The notes beneath the pieces were generated by a model. It did not search any database. It was not told the origin of the DNA and saw only the letters and a program-made list of their open reading frames with translations. Below are positions 23,901-36,203 of a stretch of 64,000 nucleotides of DNA, piece by piece; the first letter of the stretch is position 1, and each line of letters opens with the position of its first letter. This DNA comes from Paramecium sonneborni (Eukaryota; Ciliophora; Oligohymenophorea; Peniculida; Parameciidae). The stretch lies in assembly GCA_905182985.1 (NCBI GenBank), contig CAJJDN010000005.1, positions 675,240 through 739,239 on the forward strand, read 5' to 3'. Both the position numbers and the translations under genes were made by a program.

Positions 23901-24154
23901 ATTTTAATCTAAAAATGTGGAGGCAATTAAAATTATCTAGTAACTATTGCTCCTTTACCAAATGCTTTAGGTCCTCCAAAAATAGCATCTGATGAACAAC
24001 TAAAGAAATTATCACCCTATGACTTTGACAATGATCCTTATATTGTCCATCCTTCTAATTAACTTACATCAGCATTTTCAAATGCAGAGTAAAATTATAC
24101 AAATTCTTATGATGTTGCTAACATCACTAACATCGCTAATGCAATGAATTTCAT
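20929..24154 (-). CDS. Large secreted multi-domain protein, interrupted by gap
   Basis: The start at 24152-24154 gives a signal peptide (MKFIALAMLVMLATS). Four introns are visible: 23860-23882, 23625-23651, 21187-21215 and 21033-21060 (23, 27, 29 and 28 nt). The mature chain repeats a roughly 150-residue module. Each has a Trp-x-Ile-type opening, GGPKAFG or GGPGNFG, PPHFQIK or VPHYRIK, and a WKIDNWDND-like motif near a Cys pair. Modules are joined by Cys linkers such as CPTECGTCLGP and CASNCATCTGP. The C-terminal 70 residues (VVLFDEMDYNGK) recall a beta/gamma-crystallin-like fold. It is probably extracellular or secretory-granule associated; the exact function is unknown. The 965-N gap at 21913-22877 removes part of it. 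Confidence 0.75.
21679..23111. repeat. 234-nt repeat flanking the gap
   Basis: Bases 21679-21912 and 22878-23111 match with one difference (T at 21716, C at 22915). They encode the same CxxCxGP linker and surrounding module of the secreted protein. Because the gap was given a definite size and the copies differ, these may be true neighbouring repeat units, not a merged-contig artefact. Confidence 0.75.
21913..22877. other. Assembly gap of 965 N
   Basis: A run of unknown bases lies inside the secreted-protein gene. Any open frame across it is meaningless. Confidence 0.99.
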
Positions 24155-24496
24155 TATATTTTTATATTCAAAAACGTATATTTTTTTATATTTATTCACA
24201 TTTCTCTTTTCATTTATAATATTATATTCTCTATAATACTTTGAATCTATTAAAAACTTCAGAATTATACTCAATCTATTCCTCTCTATATTTATTTATA
24301 TTTCTTTTAAGCAATTAAAATCTAATATACTAATTAAACTATTTCAATATTCTTTTAAAACAGTTTTCGATTTTTCATATCATATAATTTAATGATAAAA
24401 TGATGGTTTAAATATCAAATATTATACTCTCCAAATTAATATTATTTTGATTCTATTATAAATTAGATTTTAACTTATAAATCATATTAATAAAAA
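24155..24496. other. Intergenic, nothing seen
   Basis: This 342-bp AT-rich space lies upstream of the secreted-protein gene and downstream of the next minus-strand gene. It presumably holds that gene's promoter; no motif is recognised. Confidence 0.4.
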
Positions 24497-26506
24497 TCAT
24501 TTCTTTCTTATCTTATTTATTTTATTCTCTTAACTTTTTTTAATTCCCACCAAAATTGATTATTCTCTTTTTTTTTCAACCTTTTCCTATTTTTATATGC
24601 CCATTTTATTTTCATGTTGAAATTAAGATGTGTTATTATAACCTCCTTCATTTGAGATACTCTTATTTTAATTAATAAAGGATTTATTTACAAATGAAAT
24701 TTACTCAATGTCATTATAATTTTTTCTCTCCTCAAACGAATTAGGATGAATTAATTGTTCTTTTTACTTTTACTTTTGCAATATGTAATATGATTAATTT
24801 TCGGTTTAATTAGAATCAATTAATAAAGAGGCCTCACCCAATTTGTAACTTTTAGATATAGATGTTGTATGTTTTTTATGCTCCCATTTTTGATGAATAT
24901 CTGGTATAAATTCTTTATATATATCCTCAGCGTAACCTTTATTTTTTTTATAATTTAAATTGTAGTCAAGATTTTACTGATATTTAACCCTTTAGTCTTC
25001 TTAATATTACTTTAAAAAATCCTATTTTTTAGTTATCCCATTTCTTGTGATCATATATTCTTTTAAATAAAATGCATCTTCCTAATCTATAAGATCTTCT
25101 TCTAAAAGCAATCTTCTTGGATCAAAATCATAATCACAATTTCCCAAATCATCCCATCTTAGTGAATTAGCCTTAAATTTATTATTTTAGATTTAAGTGC
25201 CATTTTTCTATTGAATTTTAATTTATTTAGAAATTTCAAATGTATCTTAAATTCTTTAACTTTCAACTTTCGGTTTATTTACTATTTATGGGAAGATATT
25301 TCTTCCTTCTGATTTTATATTCATAGTTGCTTGATCTGAAACTCTTGACTAATTCGTATCTTCCACTTTTATTAACTTTTTGCTGTAAATATCTGGATTA
25401 TGAACACCAAAATATAAATATAAAGCTTTAACAGAACCAGAAACTGGAAATATAATATCAGCTATTTTTATAAGAGAGTATTAAAACTCTGAAAAACTTA
25501 ATTAATTAATTCCTGAACATTTTTTGAAAATTTCCTGTAAAATTTATTTTGTAATAATAAATGAATCTTTTACTCTATTCTTATATTTTATTTAATACAA
25601 AGGTTTTTAACTTTTTTGACCAGCATATTTTTATATAAATTCATTAGTAACTAATAAGTCTATTAATTTAAAATCTTTGCAAAATTACATAAATTGTTTC
25701 AAATTTAAAAGTTATTTTTGCTCAAAAATTTAATACTTTGTATGTAATTTAATAGGATTTATTAATGAATTTGCATAAAATTAAAAAATTTCATTCAAAT
25801 TATTCTCTATCATCTAATTATATTATTACACATGTTTTTTTTATTATAATTATTATTCTAATTAGATGCTTTAATTTAAATAGGGATCTCCTGAATAAAT
25901 TTATGAATTTCCAAATTTTGGAGACTTGATAATTGATTTAAACTTTTCTAATTATTATGATCCTTTTTGAATTCTTTCATTATTTGACCTTTATTCGTTT
26001 ACATTTTTTTCATCAAAAGTTTCTATTGGAATTTATTTCATCACAATATTAAGTGAAACTTATTTAATATCTTTATCTCCTAAATTATTGTTTGTTTGAG
26101 AATAATTCTTAACTTCTTTATTATCATTTTTATCTTTTTAGACTTAGTCAACTTAAATTCCATCAAGTTTAAAAACCTCTTTAACAAGTTTTTCTTTTTT
26201 TTGATGACGCTATTAATTCAAAATATTTTATTCGATTTTTTATGTTTCAAAGTTCTTTTTTTATTTTTATTCTTACATAATCAAATTTAATTCATCTACT
26301 TGGTTCTTCTATCCAAAGTCATTATTTTTATCAGAAAGAACATTTTAAATTGATGATGAGCTTAAATTCTGAAAATGAGAATAATTTTTTTAAATCTAAA
26401 CTTTTTCTTCTTAATCTTCATTATCTTGAGACTGTTAATTTTTTATTTTTTTATCTTATGTTTAGTTGGTTTATTAAAATTATTCAACTAAATGTTAATC
26501 TTCCAT
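24497..26506 (-). CDS. Unknown Gln/Lys-rich protein with EF-hand-like core, 669 aa
   Basis: A single uninterrupted frame of 670 codons runs from ATG 26504-26506 to TGA 24497-24499. The first 220 residues and the last 170 are Gln/Lys/Asn-rich and probably disordered. The middle (about 240-365) is a compact all-helical segment: YQIFEQKQLLNLKQFMQFCK, then LIDLLVTNEFIQKY, then SGINQLSFSEFQYSLIKIAD. Its alternation of helices with LSFSEF and LNLKQF resembles degenerate EF-hand or TPPP-like domains common in ciliate cytoskeletal proteins. Calcium-binding acidic residues are mostly missing. The name of the family is uncertain. Confidence 0.65.
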
Positions 26507-26690
26507 AATAGAATGTGAAAATGTATGAATAATTTTTAATCAAATAAATTGATTTTTTCTGATAATAAACAAGATGAAGATGATTGACTTTAATTATATC
26601 TTTAGTGCTATATTAATTAAGATTAAATCAAATATTGATTTTATAACTAAACTAAATACATATTTATTGATAAAATGAATTATTAATTAT

Positions 26691-29600
26691 TCAAACAATC
26701 AATGGTCTCATATCATTATTTAGTTATAAAGATTAACTTTACTTTTTTAAAGTTTCTATCAAAATATTCCTAATTTAGTCTTGAGGGTCTTGCTTGTACC
26801 AAAATTCGATTTCATCATTACTTGAAGAGCTTGATATTAATTTTTAACAATAAAATTATATAACTTCTTCATGTTTTTTAAAATAAGATTTTGCTATCTC
26901 AACAATTATGAAAATACATTCTAATTCAATAATTTAATAGAAATCCTCTTTCACTTAATCAAAATTAAACTCTTTAGAAATGATTTATTTGTAAATATTA
27001 TCATAGTATTAAATTAATTTCTTGCTTTCTATGCATTAATAGATAAATGACCGAATCAAGTGTTTTTCTTTTTGAGTAAAACCAAAAATATCTTCATAAA
27101 TCATAAAATGATATCTTAGATCTATTTTTATATCAATTATCTCAGGTATTCGTTTAATTTAATTTTTGATATAACTTTTTAAATTTTATTCATTATTTGA
27201 GTAATATAATTTAAGATCAGTTTATTATAATACTTTAATAAAATTTTGGACTTTTAATTCTTTAATGTCTAAATCTTTGAAATATCTTAATTCTGGAATA
27301 ATATTATCCAATTCTAATGTTTCCAATCTTTCTTAAATTTAAATTAATCGTTCATTTTTATTAAAAATACATCTTTTATCAAAGATTTACTTATTTTAAC
27401 TAATTACAAGAGCTTAGGCTAATTCTTCAAGTTCCTTGTCATCACCTTATAAAAGCTTAATCACATTAAATGGTTTCATAAAATTTTGAATATAAAGAGT
27501 TAAGATTTTTTCAGAATTCATTAAATGACTAGTTGCTAACTTTTAAATTAAGAACTTTGTATTTTATGATTATTTTAAAGATAATAAAAAAAAAGCTTCT
27601 TAAGGATCTTTTAATATATTATCCAAAAATACGATATCAGTTATGTTTTCTGTATAAAATTTTTTATATTCTTATTCAAATTTAGCTAAGTTTACAGAAT
27701 TTTCTAAAGATACTTCTATTAGTTCTTTGGATATTATTTCAATCTTCTAAGGTATTAATTATATCTATTTAGTTTGTTTCTACTAAAAATTTAATAAAGT
27801 CTAAACTGTATCTGCATTTGATGATTATTTTAAAACTTTCCAATATTATTCTCTCTTTTAGTTTTCATCTTTTGAAAATTATAATAAAATTATTGAAACT
27901 TCGGATTAAGTTAGTTGATCTCCATTTTAAGAAAGATCTTCTAAAATTAATTAAGCCTTTTGTGGTTTAACATTAAAATTTTTTTATGCAAGATCAATCA
28001 TAAATTTACAAAAATCTCTATCATAAATTTTTAAATCATTAGCTTTGGCTAATTTTTTTTTTAATCTTATATAAGGTAAATCTAAATTTTAAGTTCTTCG
28101 ATATATTGAGAATATAATTTGATTACATTTAAATTAATCTAAATCTCTAAAATTTCCTGTTTCTTTAGATTCTATAATAAATTTATAAAGACTCATAGTT
28201 TTCTAAGTTTTGACTAATTTTTCTTTTTTTAATTTTTGGATTTCAATCTAAATTTCTAAGAATTTTTTCCTTTCATCTTCAATATAATCAATTTTTTTTT
28301 GAAGTTATAGATATCTAAGCATTGCATCTGACAAGACTTCATCAAATTAATTTATATTTAAATTAAAGGATTGACAGAGAAGCTTTGCATCTCTATATTT
28401 ACCAAATTCAAGATTCTTCCTAAATATTGATAATTCTATTTTTTTATCATCTTTGATATAATTTTTAAAACCATATGAAAAACATTATTTCAATTCATTT
28501 TAATTTTATAAATTGAATGTCTTATCTTAAATTTTAAATTACAATAATTTAACTCTATTAACATGATAATTTTCAAGTAATTACTCTATGCATTTTTAAC
28601 ATTCATCTGGATTTGCCATAATTTTATTTAATACAGTACCTAATTAATATACTACATTAAAGTTTGAAATAATTTAAGATAAAATTGATGATTATTACAA
28701 TTAAGAAATTATAGTTTACAATTAATCATATTCTCCTTAATCAAATGAATTTCTAATAAAAATAAAAGATTCTAACAATTAATAAAATAAATGATAATTA
28801 TCTGTTGAAAATGTTTAAATTCTTTCAAAAGCCACATTTACAGAAATAAGGTATTCTTTTGTAGTTAAATTAGGACAATAATCTAGTATAGATTAGAATA
28901 TTTAAACAGGATATTAAGTTTTTCTTAATTAATACAACATCTCATCAAACCAATTTAAATTATGTTATTAATAGTATTAATTCAACTATACAAAAAGAGT
29001 ATCTATTTTTGAATTATATGTAAGAAGAGTATGAATTTTATCTTACTCCTGCATGAAATTTTTAAGAGTTAATCTTGATTAATTACCTTAAACTAATAAT
29101 GTATATAAGAAAAATGTAAAATCTTCTTATTAGAATGGTAAATTGTAAATACCATGACATTAAATTAGACATTAGTTTGCAACCTTTTAATAATCAATTT
29201 TTATTTTAGGAATATTATTACTTCCTAGAAAACTCAAATCATTAAGTTTATTCTATTTAGAAAGACTTCCAATCTCTGTTGGCTCAAAATTATTAAATAA
29301 AGAGCCATCTGGTAATATTTCGTTAAGAAATTTTGATTTATACTTTATAATGGCATTCAAAAAATGAACATAATTGTAGATGATATGATTTTAAAAAAAT
29401 CTAATTAATTGTGATAATTCACATGTTTCTGATTAAATACAATTTGAAAATGATAAGTTCTCTAGATTTTCAGTTTCATAACATTGTATTAAATTTAATT
29501 TTGCTCTTATTTTATTAGATTTTTTCATATCAACTAATACATTAAATATTTAAATTAATTGAGTTTTATTAATGCTTTTTTGTTTCCACAATTTTTTAAC

Positions 29601-30548
29601 AGTTTCCTTAATAAACTTATAATCATTAATTTTAACCAAATAATCAGGTATTTCTTATGGTGGTATTTGATTTTCTTCTAACATCATTTTTAATTTTAGA
29701 GATTTAGTGATTATTTATATCTTAAATAAGACTCCGGTTGTTTTGATTGTAAACTCTAAATTGTTTTTGATAATTTATTCATCTATTTAAATATCTCTTA
29801 AAACAAAAATTTCAGATCCATCTAAATAACATTGTCCATGTAAAGGTTCTTCATACTCAATACCATGTTAATTAATCATTTATAATTAATTATTGTTATA
29901 GAGAAAGAAATATCCATTAATATATGATAGTTATCCTTCTAAATAAAGAACATCTTAATAGAATGGAATTTGTTTATCTTTGTGTATTAAAATATTTAAA
30001 CATTATTCATTAGTTATTTATTGCAAACAATAAGTTTCTTCAGCTATTTTAAAACATCTGAGTTTGGTATATTTAATTAATGGTTTAATTTTTAATCCTA
30101 ATGGTAGTATTTGACCATCATTAATTATACAATTCATTTCATCTATGTAATAAGAATTTAAATTAATTAATTTATTTGGTTAACCATTTAAAGTTCCTTC
30201 ATGATAGTTAACATAATTTTCATCATTCAACTAAATTCTATGAGAAACATTTTTTCTAATCTTTAAAGTAATGAAGTTATCTTATGACATTCTGATGATG
30301 TCTAATGAATTTCTTAGAATTATATGACATCCTCTTTTATGAAATGAATAATCTTCGATCTCTTCATCGAAACACGTAATGTCTTAAATCCAAGTTTTTC
30401 CAATTACCTTCCCATTTCTAAATTAAATAGATTTGTTTCTATAGATATCCAATTTTTTATTGATTTTTTTAAAAAATAGTCCCTCATATAATTAAATGCT
30501 CTTTTTGAAAGCTATTTTGACTTCTTATTTATGATAATGAAATTACAT
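26691..30548 (-). CDS. Very large unknown protein, about 1285 aa
   Basis: The frame is open for 1286 codons without intron, from ATG 30546-30548 to TGA 26691-26693. The N-terminal roughly 300 residues are beta-rich (GKVIGKTWIQDITC, GCHIILRNSLD, GYFFLYNN). The remainder is a long run of helices with a coiled-coil stretch near residue 690 (KFLEIQIEIQKLKKEKLVK). A beta-rich head plus alpha-solenoid tail is the plan of many vesicle-coat and tethering proteins, but I cannot place it in a family. A separate frame upstream begins at an ATG at 30667-30669 and could be a further 5' exon, but no intron joins it in frame, so the true start is uncertain. Confidence 0.7.
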
Positions 30549-30804
30549 TTTTTATTTATGAAATTATTTAGAAAAATAATTTTTGTTTATACCTCTAATC
30601 AATAAGTTATCCATATGTATTTAATTACTGATAGTTTAATTAATAAAAAAATTGTAATGATTCATTCATCTTTGAAGTTATTTTAAATTTCTTTAAATGG
30701 CAAAAAAATGTATGAGAAAAAATTAGACTATAAATAATTCAATAAAATAAAAAAAAATAAACTTTACATTAATTTATTATATAAATTATTATACATCATC
30801 GATA

Positions 30805-33634
30805 ATGAAGAAGCTTAGTCAGTAGATGTCAAAGATTGCTGGCAGGAATAGTTTTTAAGAATCACCACAAAAATAAGAAAAAAAAAATACTAAAGCACTT
30901 GTTGGCACAGTAAAAACAGAGAGACCTATTGAAAAAGGAAAAGCAAAATTGCTTGATTATTTTAAGAGGGAAAGAAACTCTTTAGTTTAAACAGCAAATA
31001 CAATCAGAGCTAAATTAAAAGGGAGTAAAAGTATTGATAATGTATTTTTGCAAACATTAAAAAGTGATAGGGTAAAAACTTCATAACCTAATGTATTTAT
31101 TGATTACTTAATTTTTTAATAGATTGCAGAATTACGTGTTCACACAGAAGAAGGTAGCAATTCAAAAAAGGCAAGTTTGAAAAACAAGAATCTATCATTA
31201 GCAGCAGTATCTTTAGAAGTAAATTATAAATAGTATAATTTAGAAAAAAGAATTAGTTAAGCCTCCTTTAACAACTAAAACATCTTATAATTAGTCACCA
31301 ACAGGTTAAAGTAAACCAAAATAAAAAAAATAAAAATAAAAAGACTAATATTTATTCGATATGGTAAAATAATTGATATATTTAAGTTGAAAAATGCTTA
31401 AATAATTTAAAACCAATATTAATAATACTTTAATTTAAAATTAAATAAACAATCAGTTATTTCAGATACATCTACTAATCATAGATAATCATTAGAAGAT
31501 GTATTAATAAATTAAAAAGGTCTTAAAGGATCTTCTTAATAAATGTAGTAAAAACCAACAAAAAAATCAGAAAATGATTCAAAATCTTTGAATTAAGGAC
31601 ACTCAAAAACAGAACAAACTCCATAGCCTAAATAAGTATCTAAAACAAAGAATGATGAGTAATTTGAATATGATCCTAAAAAGAAACTTTAGATAATCTT
31701 ATATTATAAAAATTCAAAGTAATAAATAATAAATTCATATAGATATTATTACTTATTTGATTATGTTAATTAATCTACATGTGATCTTTATAATTATTTA
31801 ATTTAATAGATAGCAAGTATTGAAAAAAACAATACATAATCATGTGGAGGTACAGGTTCAACAGATGATGATTAAATTTAAGCTGGTATAATATTATATA
31901 TAATTTTAGAGATCAAAAAAATATGTTAATTTTGTACAGTTTAAAAAAAAGTTCCTTTAGATTATTATTTATCGCTTCCTGATTTAAGTCTGTCAGTTTT
32001 TTAAGGAATCACTCTATCTTTATAACCTTTGTATTCATAGCCTTAAATTACTAAAAAGGTGGGCTTAAAGGATTTTGAATTAATCAAATGTATAGGTGTA
32101 GGAGGGTTTTCAAGAGTATATTTAGTTAGAAAGAAAGATAATGGTATATTTTATGCACTTAAATTGATTGATAAAAAATTTATTATGGATAACAAAAAAG
32201 AAATTATAGTATAAAATGAAAGAGATATAATGGTGAAAATGGAGAATCAGTATATAATACCTTTACATTATGCATTTGAATCAAAATTTTATATAGCATT
32301 TGTTTTAGAATATTGTGCAGGAGGAGAGTTATTTTATCATTTAAGAAAATTAAAAAAATTAAATGAAAAAGATGCTAAATATTATTTTGTTGAAATATGT
32401 ATCGGAATGGCTTATTTACATTCTTAAAATATTGTATATAGAGATATAAAACCAGAAAATATTTTATTAGACTTATAAGGTCATTTAATGTTAAGTGATT
32501 TTGGACTATCGAAACCAGATATGACATCTGAAGATTTTGCATATTCATTTTGTGGTTCACCTGAATATATGGCACCTGAAATGCTTATGAAGACAGGTCA
32601 TAATTATTTAGTTGATTGCTATTGTTTAGGAGCATTGCTTTATGAATTAATTTCAGGCTTGCCTCCTTATTATTCTCATAATACATAAGAAATTTATAAT
32701 TCAATTTTAACAGAAAATATTTAATTTCCTGATTATGTTTAAATATCAGAAGAATTAAAAGATTTGATTATTTCACTACTTTAAAAAGATCCAACAGAAA
32801 GATTAGGATAAAAAGAGGGTGTTATTGAAATTCTTTCTCATCCTTGGTTTGCTGATGTTGATTTTGAAAAAATAGTTAATAGATAATTATAAACTCCATA
32901 TAAACCAGAACCTTTAAAATATAATTTTGATGAAGAAGAATTTAATAAAGGAGATGCAGAATTCAGGAAATAATTTACAATCAATATGCAATTCGAATTT
33001 CTAGTAATTTCTATCATATCCATTTTATTAGAATGTCGATACAGCTAAATATTAGCTATTAAACTTTTACTATTAAAAGGTTCAAATTTAAGAGTATAAG
33101 AATAGAAAAAATGTAGTGAATGTCAATAAATTATAATCTGATTTTTTATAAAAAGAATCGTTATCTCCTTCAAAATAACTATTAAATAAAGCTAAGGTAA
33201 AAATACTTATTTTGATTTAGCATTCTCCTTAAGAAAGTAAAAAATTATTAAAAACAAATATTAAAAATGAAACTCATGATTATTTTAAGAAGCATAATCT
33301 TTTGACTAAGTCTTCTTAAATAATTTAAGAATCTCTCAATAAGGGTCAAGGATTTTCGAAAACATAATAATAATCTCAAATGTCTATTTAAGAATTAAAA
33401 GTAATTAATTCTTCATATTGCAAGAAATTGAAACTTTTGTTTGATTAATCAAAATAATTATTGAGTTCAGACAGATTAACAACAATTCCTGATTAAAATC
33501 AAAAAAATCATATTGAAAGAATTAAAACAGAGTAATTTGGTAATTTATCATCTCCTAAAACTACAACTCACAGCACTGTTAATAAATTAGCTAACTATTA
33601 GAAGTTATTTGGATCAGAAAAGAGAAAAAAATGA
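30805..33634 (+). CDS. AGC-type protein kinase with long N-terminal extension, 891 aa
   Basis: Six introns (31093-31122, 31219-31243, 31364-31386, 31886-31909, 33004-33031, 33197-33220; 23-30 nt) are removed to give 892 codons. The kinase domain is at about 390-650: glycine loop GVGGFSRVYL, ALKLIDKKF with the ATP-binding Lys, catalytic YRDIKPEN (about 511), DFG (Asp 531), and CGSPEYMAPEM, ending at HPWF. The VYRD form and a C-terminal tail (PYKPEPLKYNFDEEEF) mark the AGC group (PKA/S6K/SGK). I see no clear hydrophobic motif. The N-terminal 390 residues are basic, Ser/Lys/Gln-rich and probably disordered; no PH or cNMP domain is seen. Regulation is unknown. Confidence 0.85.
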
Positions 33635-33734
33635 TATCAATTTAAATATCTTAATTTAAATTGTGTTTATGAAAAGCAATAATTACTTGGATGTACATTA
33701 TTATATTATGCAATTTAATGTATTGATGATGAAA

Positions 33735-34362
33735 TCATTTCTTCTTCTATTCAATTTTCTTAATGTAAAATTCTAATTCTTTTCCTTCCAAAATATAGCC
33801 ATCAGCTCTTCCAGATTATCCTGGTCTTGATGTAATTCTGACTAATAATCTTTGATTGGCAAATTATTCTTAGACAAATTAATCAATAAAATTTTCTTTA
33901 GTTCTTTATTCTTATTTAGAAGTTAATTTCTTTGGTTGTTCTCCAGTTGTTTCCTAAATAATGATTATATATTACCTTCTTCTTCTTTGATCCCAATTCA
34001 ACATTATATTTCTTAGCATACCATTATTTAAATGGTGTAGCATCAATTTATACAATACCACCTCTTGTAAGAGTTTTTGTTCTGACCAATTCATTATTAG
34101 ATGGATGATAAACAACTTCAACAATTTTAGCTTTTTTAGCTACACCTTGGCTTCCCCAAGAGAAATTGCCTTCAGATAAACGAAGTGCTCTGAATTTGAA
34201 ATTTCCTCCTCTCACTCTTAATCTTCTAACTCTTTTTTCTCCTGATACTAATTTAGTCATTGCAGCTTATCTTCCTTTCTCAAAGGCTCTTTTCTTCTTA
34301 TGGATTGGCATACGACCTCCTGTAAGTCTTCTTTTGTGTCTACTATCTCTTGAAATTCCCAT
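33735..34362 (-). CDS. RPS8: 40S ribosomal protein eS8, 201 aa
   Basis: ATG 34360-34362 opens [18 protein letters not shown], the highly conserved eS8 N-terminus, followed by [26 protein letters not shown] and LTRGGIVQIDATPFKQWY. One 22-nt intron (33954-33975) near codon 129 is removed to give 202 codons ending in TGA 33735-33737. Length and motif order match eukaryotic eS8, a component of the small ribosomal subunit. It is convergent with the kinase gene, 100 bp apart. Confidence 0.95.
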
Positions 34363-35237
34363 TAATTATGCTTGCTTAAATAAAAAAAGATTTTATTTAA
34401 TTTTAAAATGTGCTTATACTAATCTTAATATATTCTTCTCATTCTCTTTTTGTTTCTTTTATTTTATTCTTCTAATTGAAAATTGATAATATATTGAAAG
34501 ATCAATAGATTAGAAATACAATCTAATTTATATTATATTTATTAACCATCATAAACTTAACAATTCAAAACTAATATCAAAAATAAATATTTTATTCAAT
34601 AAACTACATTGATTCTACACCATAAAATCAAATCATATCTCAAAAAGTACAAAACAGAAGATTGTTGTGAAAAAAGTATTTCATTTATTTTAGTATGAAT
34701 AGTATTTATTTCAAATAAAATCAAGTTCAAAAAATATTATAAATTTATTAAATAAGGGTTCAAAACCTTATGAATAAGATCTTCAAATTTTCATAATTAT
34801 ATGTATAAATAATAAAGAATGTAAGCAATTTAAATGCCTTTATAAATCAAAATATGATTATAATAATCAATAACACTCCATTACGATATTCTTAAAAATT
34901 ATAATCTTTTCATTTATCATCAGATATTTAAATCAAATCAATATAATAAGCATCAAATGTATCAAAAAGGGAATTTTCATAGATTTATTGAATTAATAAA
35001 AATGGCTGAATAGAATGAAAAATACATAATTAAAAATATTGAGAAAATGGAATTTAGAAAAATTATTAAGTTTCTATAAAATAATATTTGAGTTCAAAAA
35101 TTAAAGAGCAAAACGAAAAAGACATTTGATTTTTGAATCAAAGGTTTGAACATTAGATAATAGAGGATTTCTTGTGTTATTTTGAACAGTATAAAAAATC
35201 TAATTGACTGAAAATTTTATATATAAAAATATTATCA
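34363..35237. other. Long divergent intergenic region
   Basis: This is 875 bp of very AT-rich sequence between eS8 and the next plus-strand gene. Only trivial frames occur (for example about 29 codons starting MAEQNEKY near 34999). No tRNA fold could be built around the tRNA-like GGGTTCAAAACC at 34757. It probably contains the eS8 promoter. Confidence 0.4.
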
Positions 35238-36179
35238 ATGAATACTTATGAGGAAATACTTATGTTGAAAGAGTGCATATGTGAATTTTTCAATAAATTA
35301 CTTCCAACTATTAAAGATCCATTAATTTTAACTAGATAGAGACTAAGTTAGTTTAAAACAGTACTTTTAGATGAATTAAAAACAATATAAGATGTTTATT
35401 AGTATGTCTAAACACTTTAATTTCAGGATGGATTAGTTCTTAGAACTGATACAAAGATTGAAAGTTAAAGAAATCTATCAGGAAAAAATTTAGATATTAT
35501 GAATTAAAATTTCAATCCAACACTCCCTGAGAAAAGAGTAATTCCAATATCTTATCGATTAAATAGATATTTAGATACTTAATAAATAAATACTGAAAAT
35601 TAAACAAATATGAAAAAATAATAGATAGAAGTACCATAGTTGTAGAATCAGATTGTTGAAGATTAAAAAGACAATGAAAGACCAAAGCTGGGTAAAGATA
35701 TATTTTCTAATCAACCTTCTATAAGAAATTAATCTATAAAGACAAATGATACAAAAGATTAAGAATATTATATTAAACCAAATGATGAAATTTAAAAAGT
35801 TAATGTTTAAGGATAAAAAGTAGATACTTAGAATTTGTTGAACAATTAAAGCAAGAGAATTAAATTTTTTGATAAAGAAACAGTATTAATAGAAATAAGG
35901 GATAGTGAGATGATTATTCGTAAAAACACGAATACATTATATGCGGTTTATAGTAGAAGTTTTGAAATTCTAACTGGAGATAAAGAATTGAATACATAAT
36001 AAATAAATAGTTTTCAAAATGGATTGCGTGCATAATAAGATTTAAGAGAATTATAGAATGCCTAAAGGAATGCTACACTAAAAGGGTATTCAATATATGC
36101 TAAGAAGGATAAGAATAATGCAAAATAGAGAATGGATGAAATTAAATAAATTAATGATAAAAATAAACTATATTTATGA
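35238..36179 (+). CDS. Hypothetical protein, 313 aa
   Basis: An intronless frame of 314 codons. The N-terminal 65 residues are well ordered in composition (MLKECICEFFNKLLPTIKD). A long Gln/Asn-rich disordered middle follows, then a second ordered patch at about 205-250 (IKFFDKETVLIEIRDSEMII, YAVYSRSFEILTGDK). The charged tail is helical. No family recognised. It ends 25 bp before the ATG of the transporter-like gene on the same strand. Confidence 0.55.
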
Positions 36180-36203
36180 TGAATATATTTAATATATAGA
36201 TTA

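Noticed and set aside
34166..34486. Plus-strand frame of about 106 codons
   Set aside because: It is antisense to the eS8 exon and made of its complement; eS8 on the minus strand explains the region.
34745..34775. tRNA-like GGGTTCAAAACC motif
   Set aside because: No acceptor, D or anticodon stems can be formed around it.
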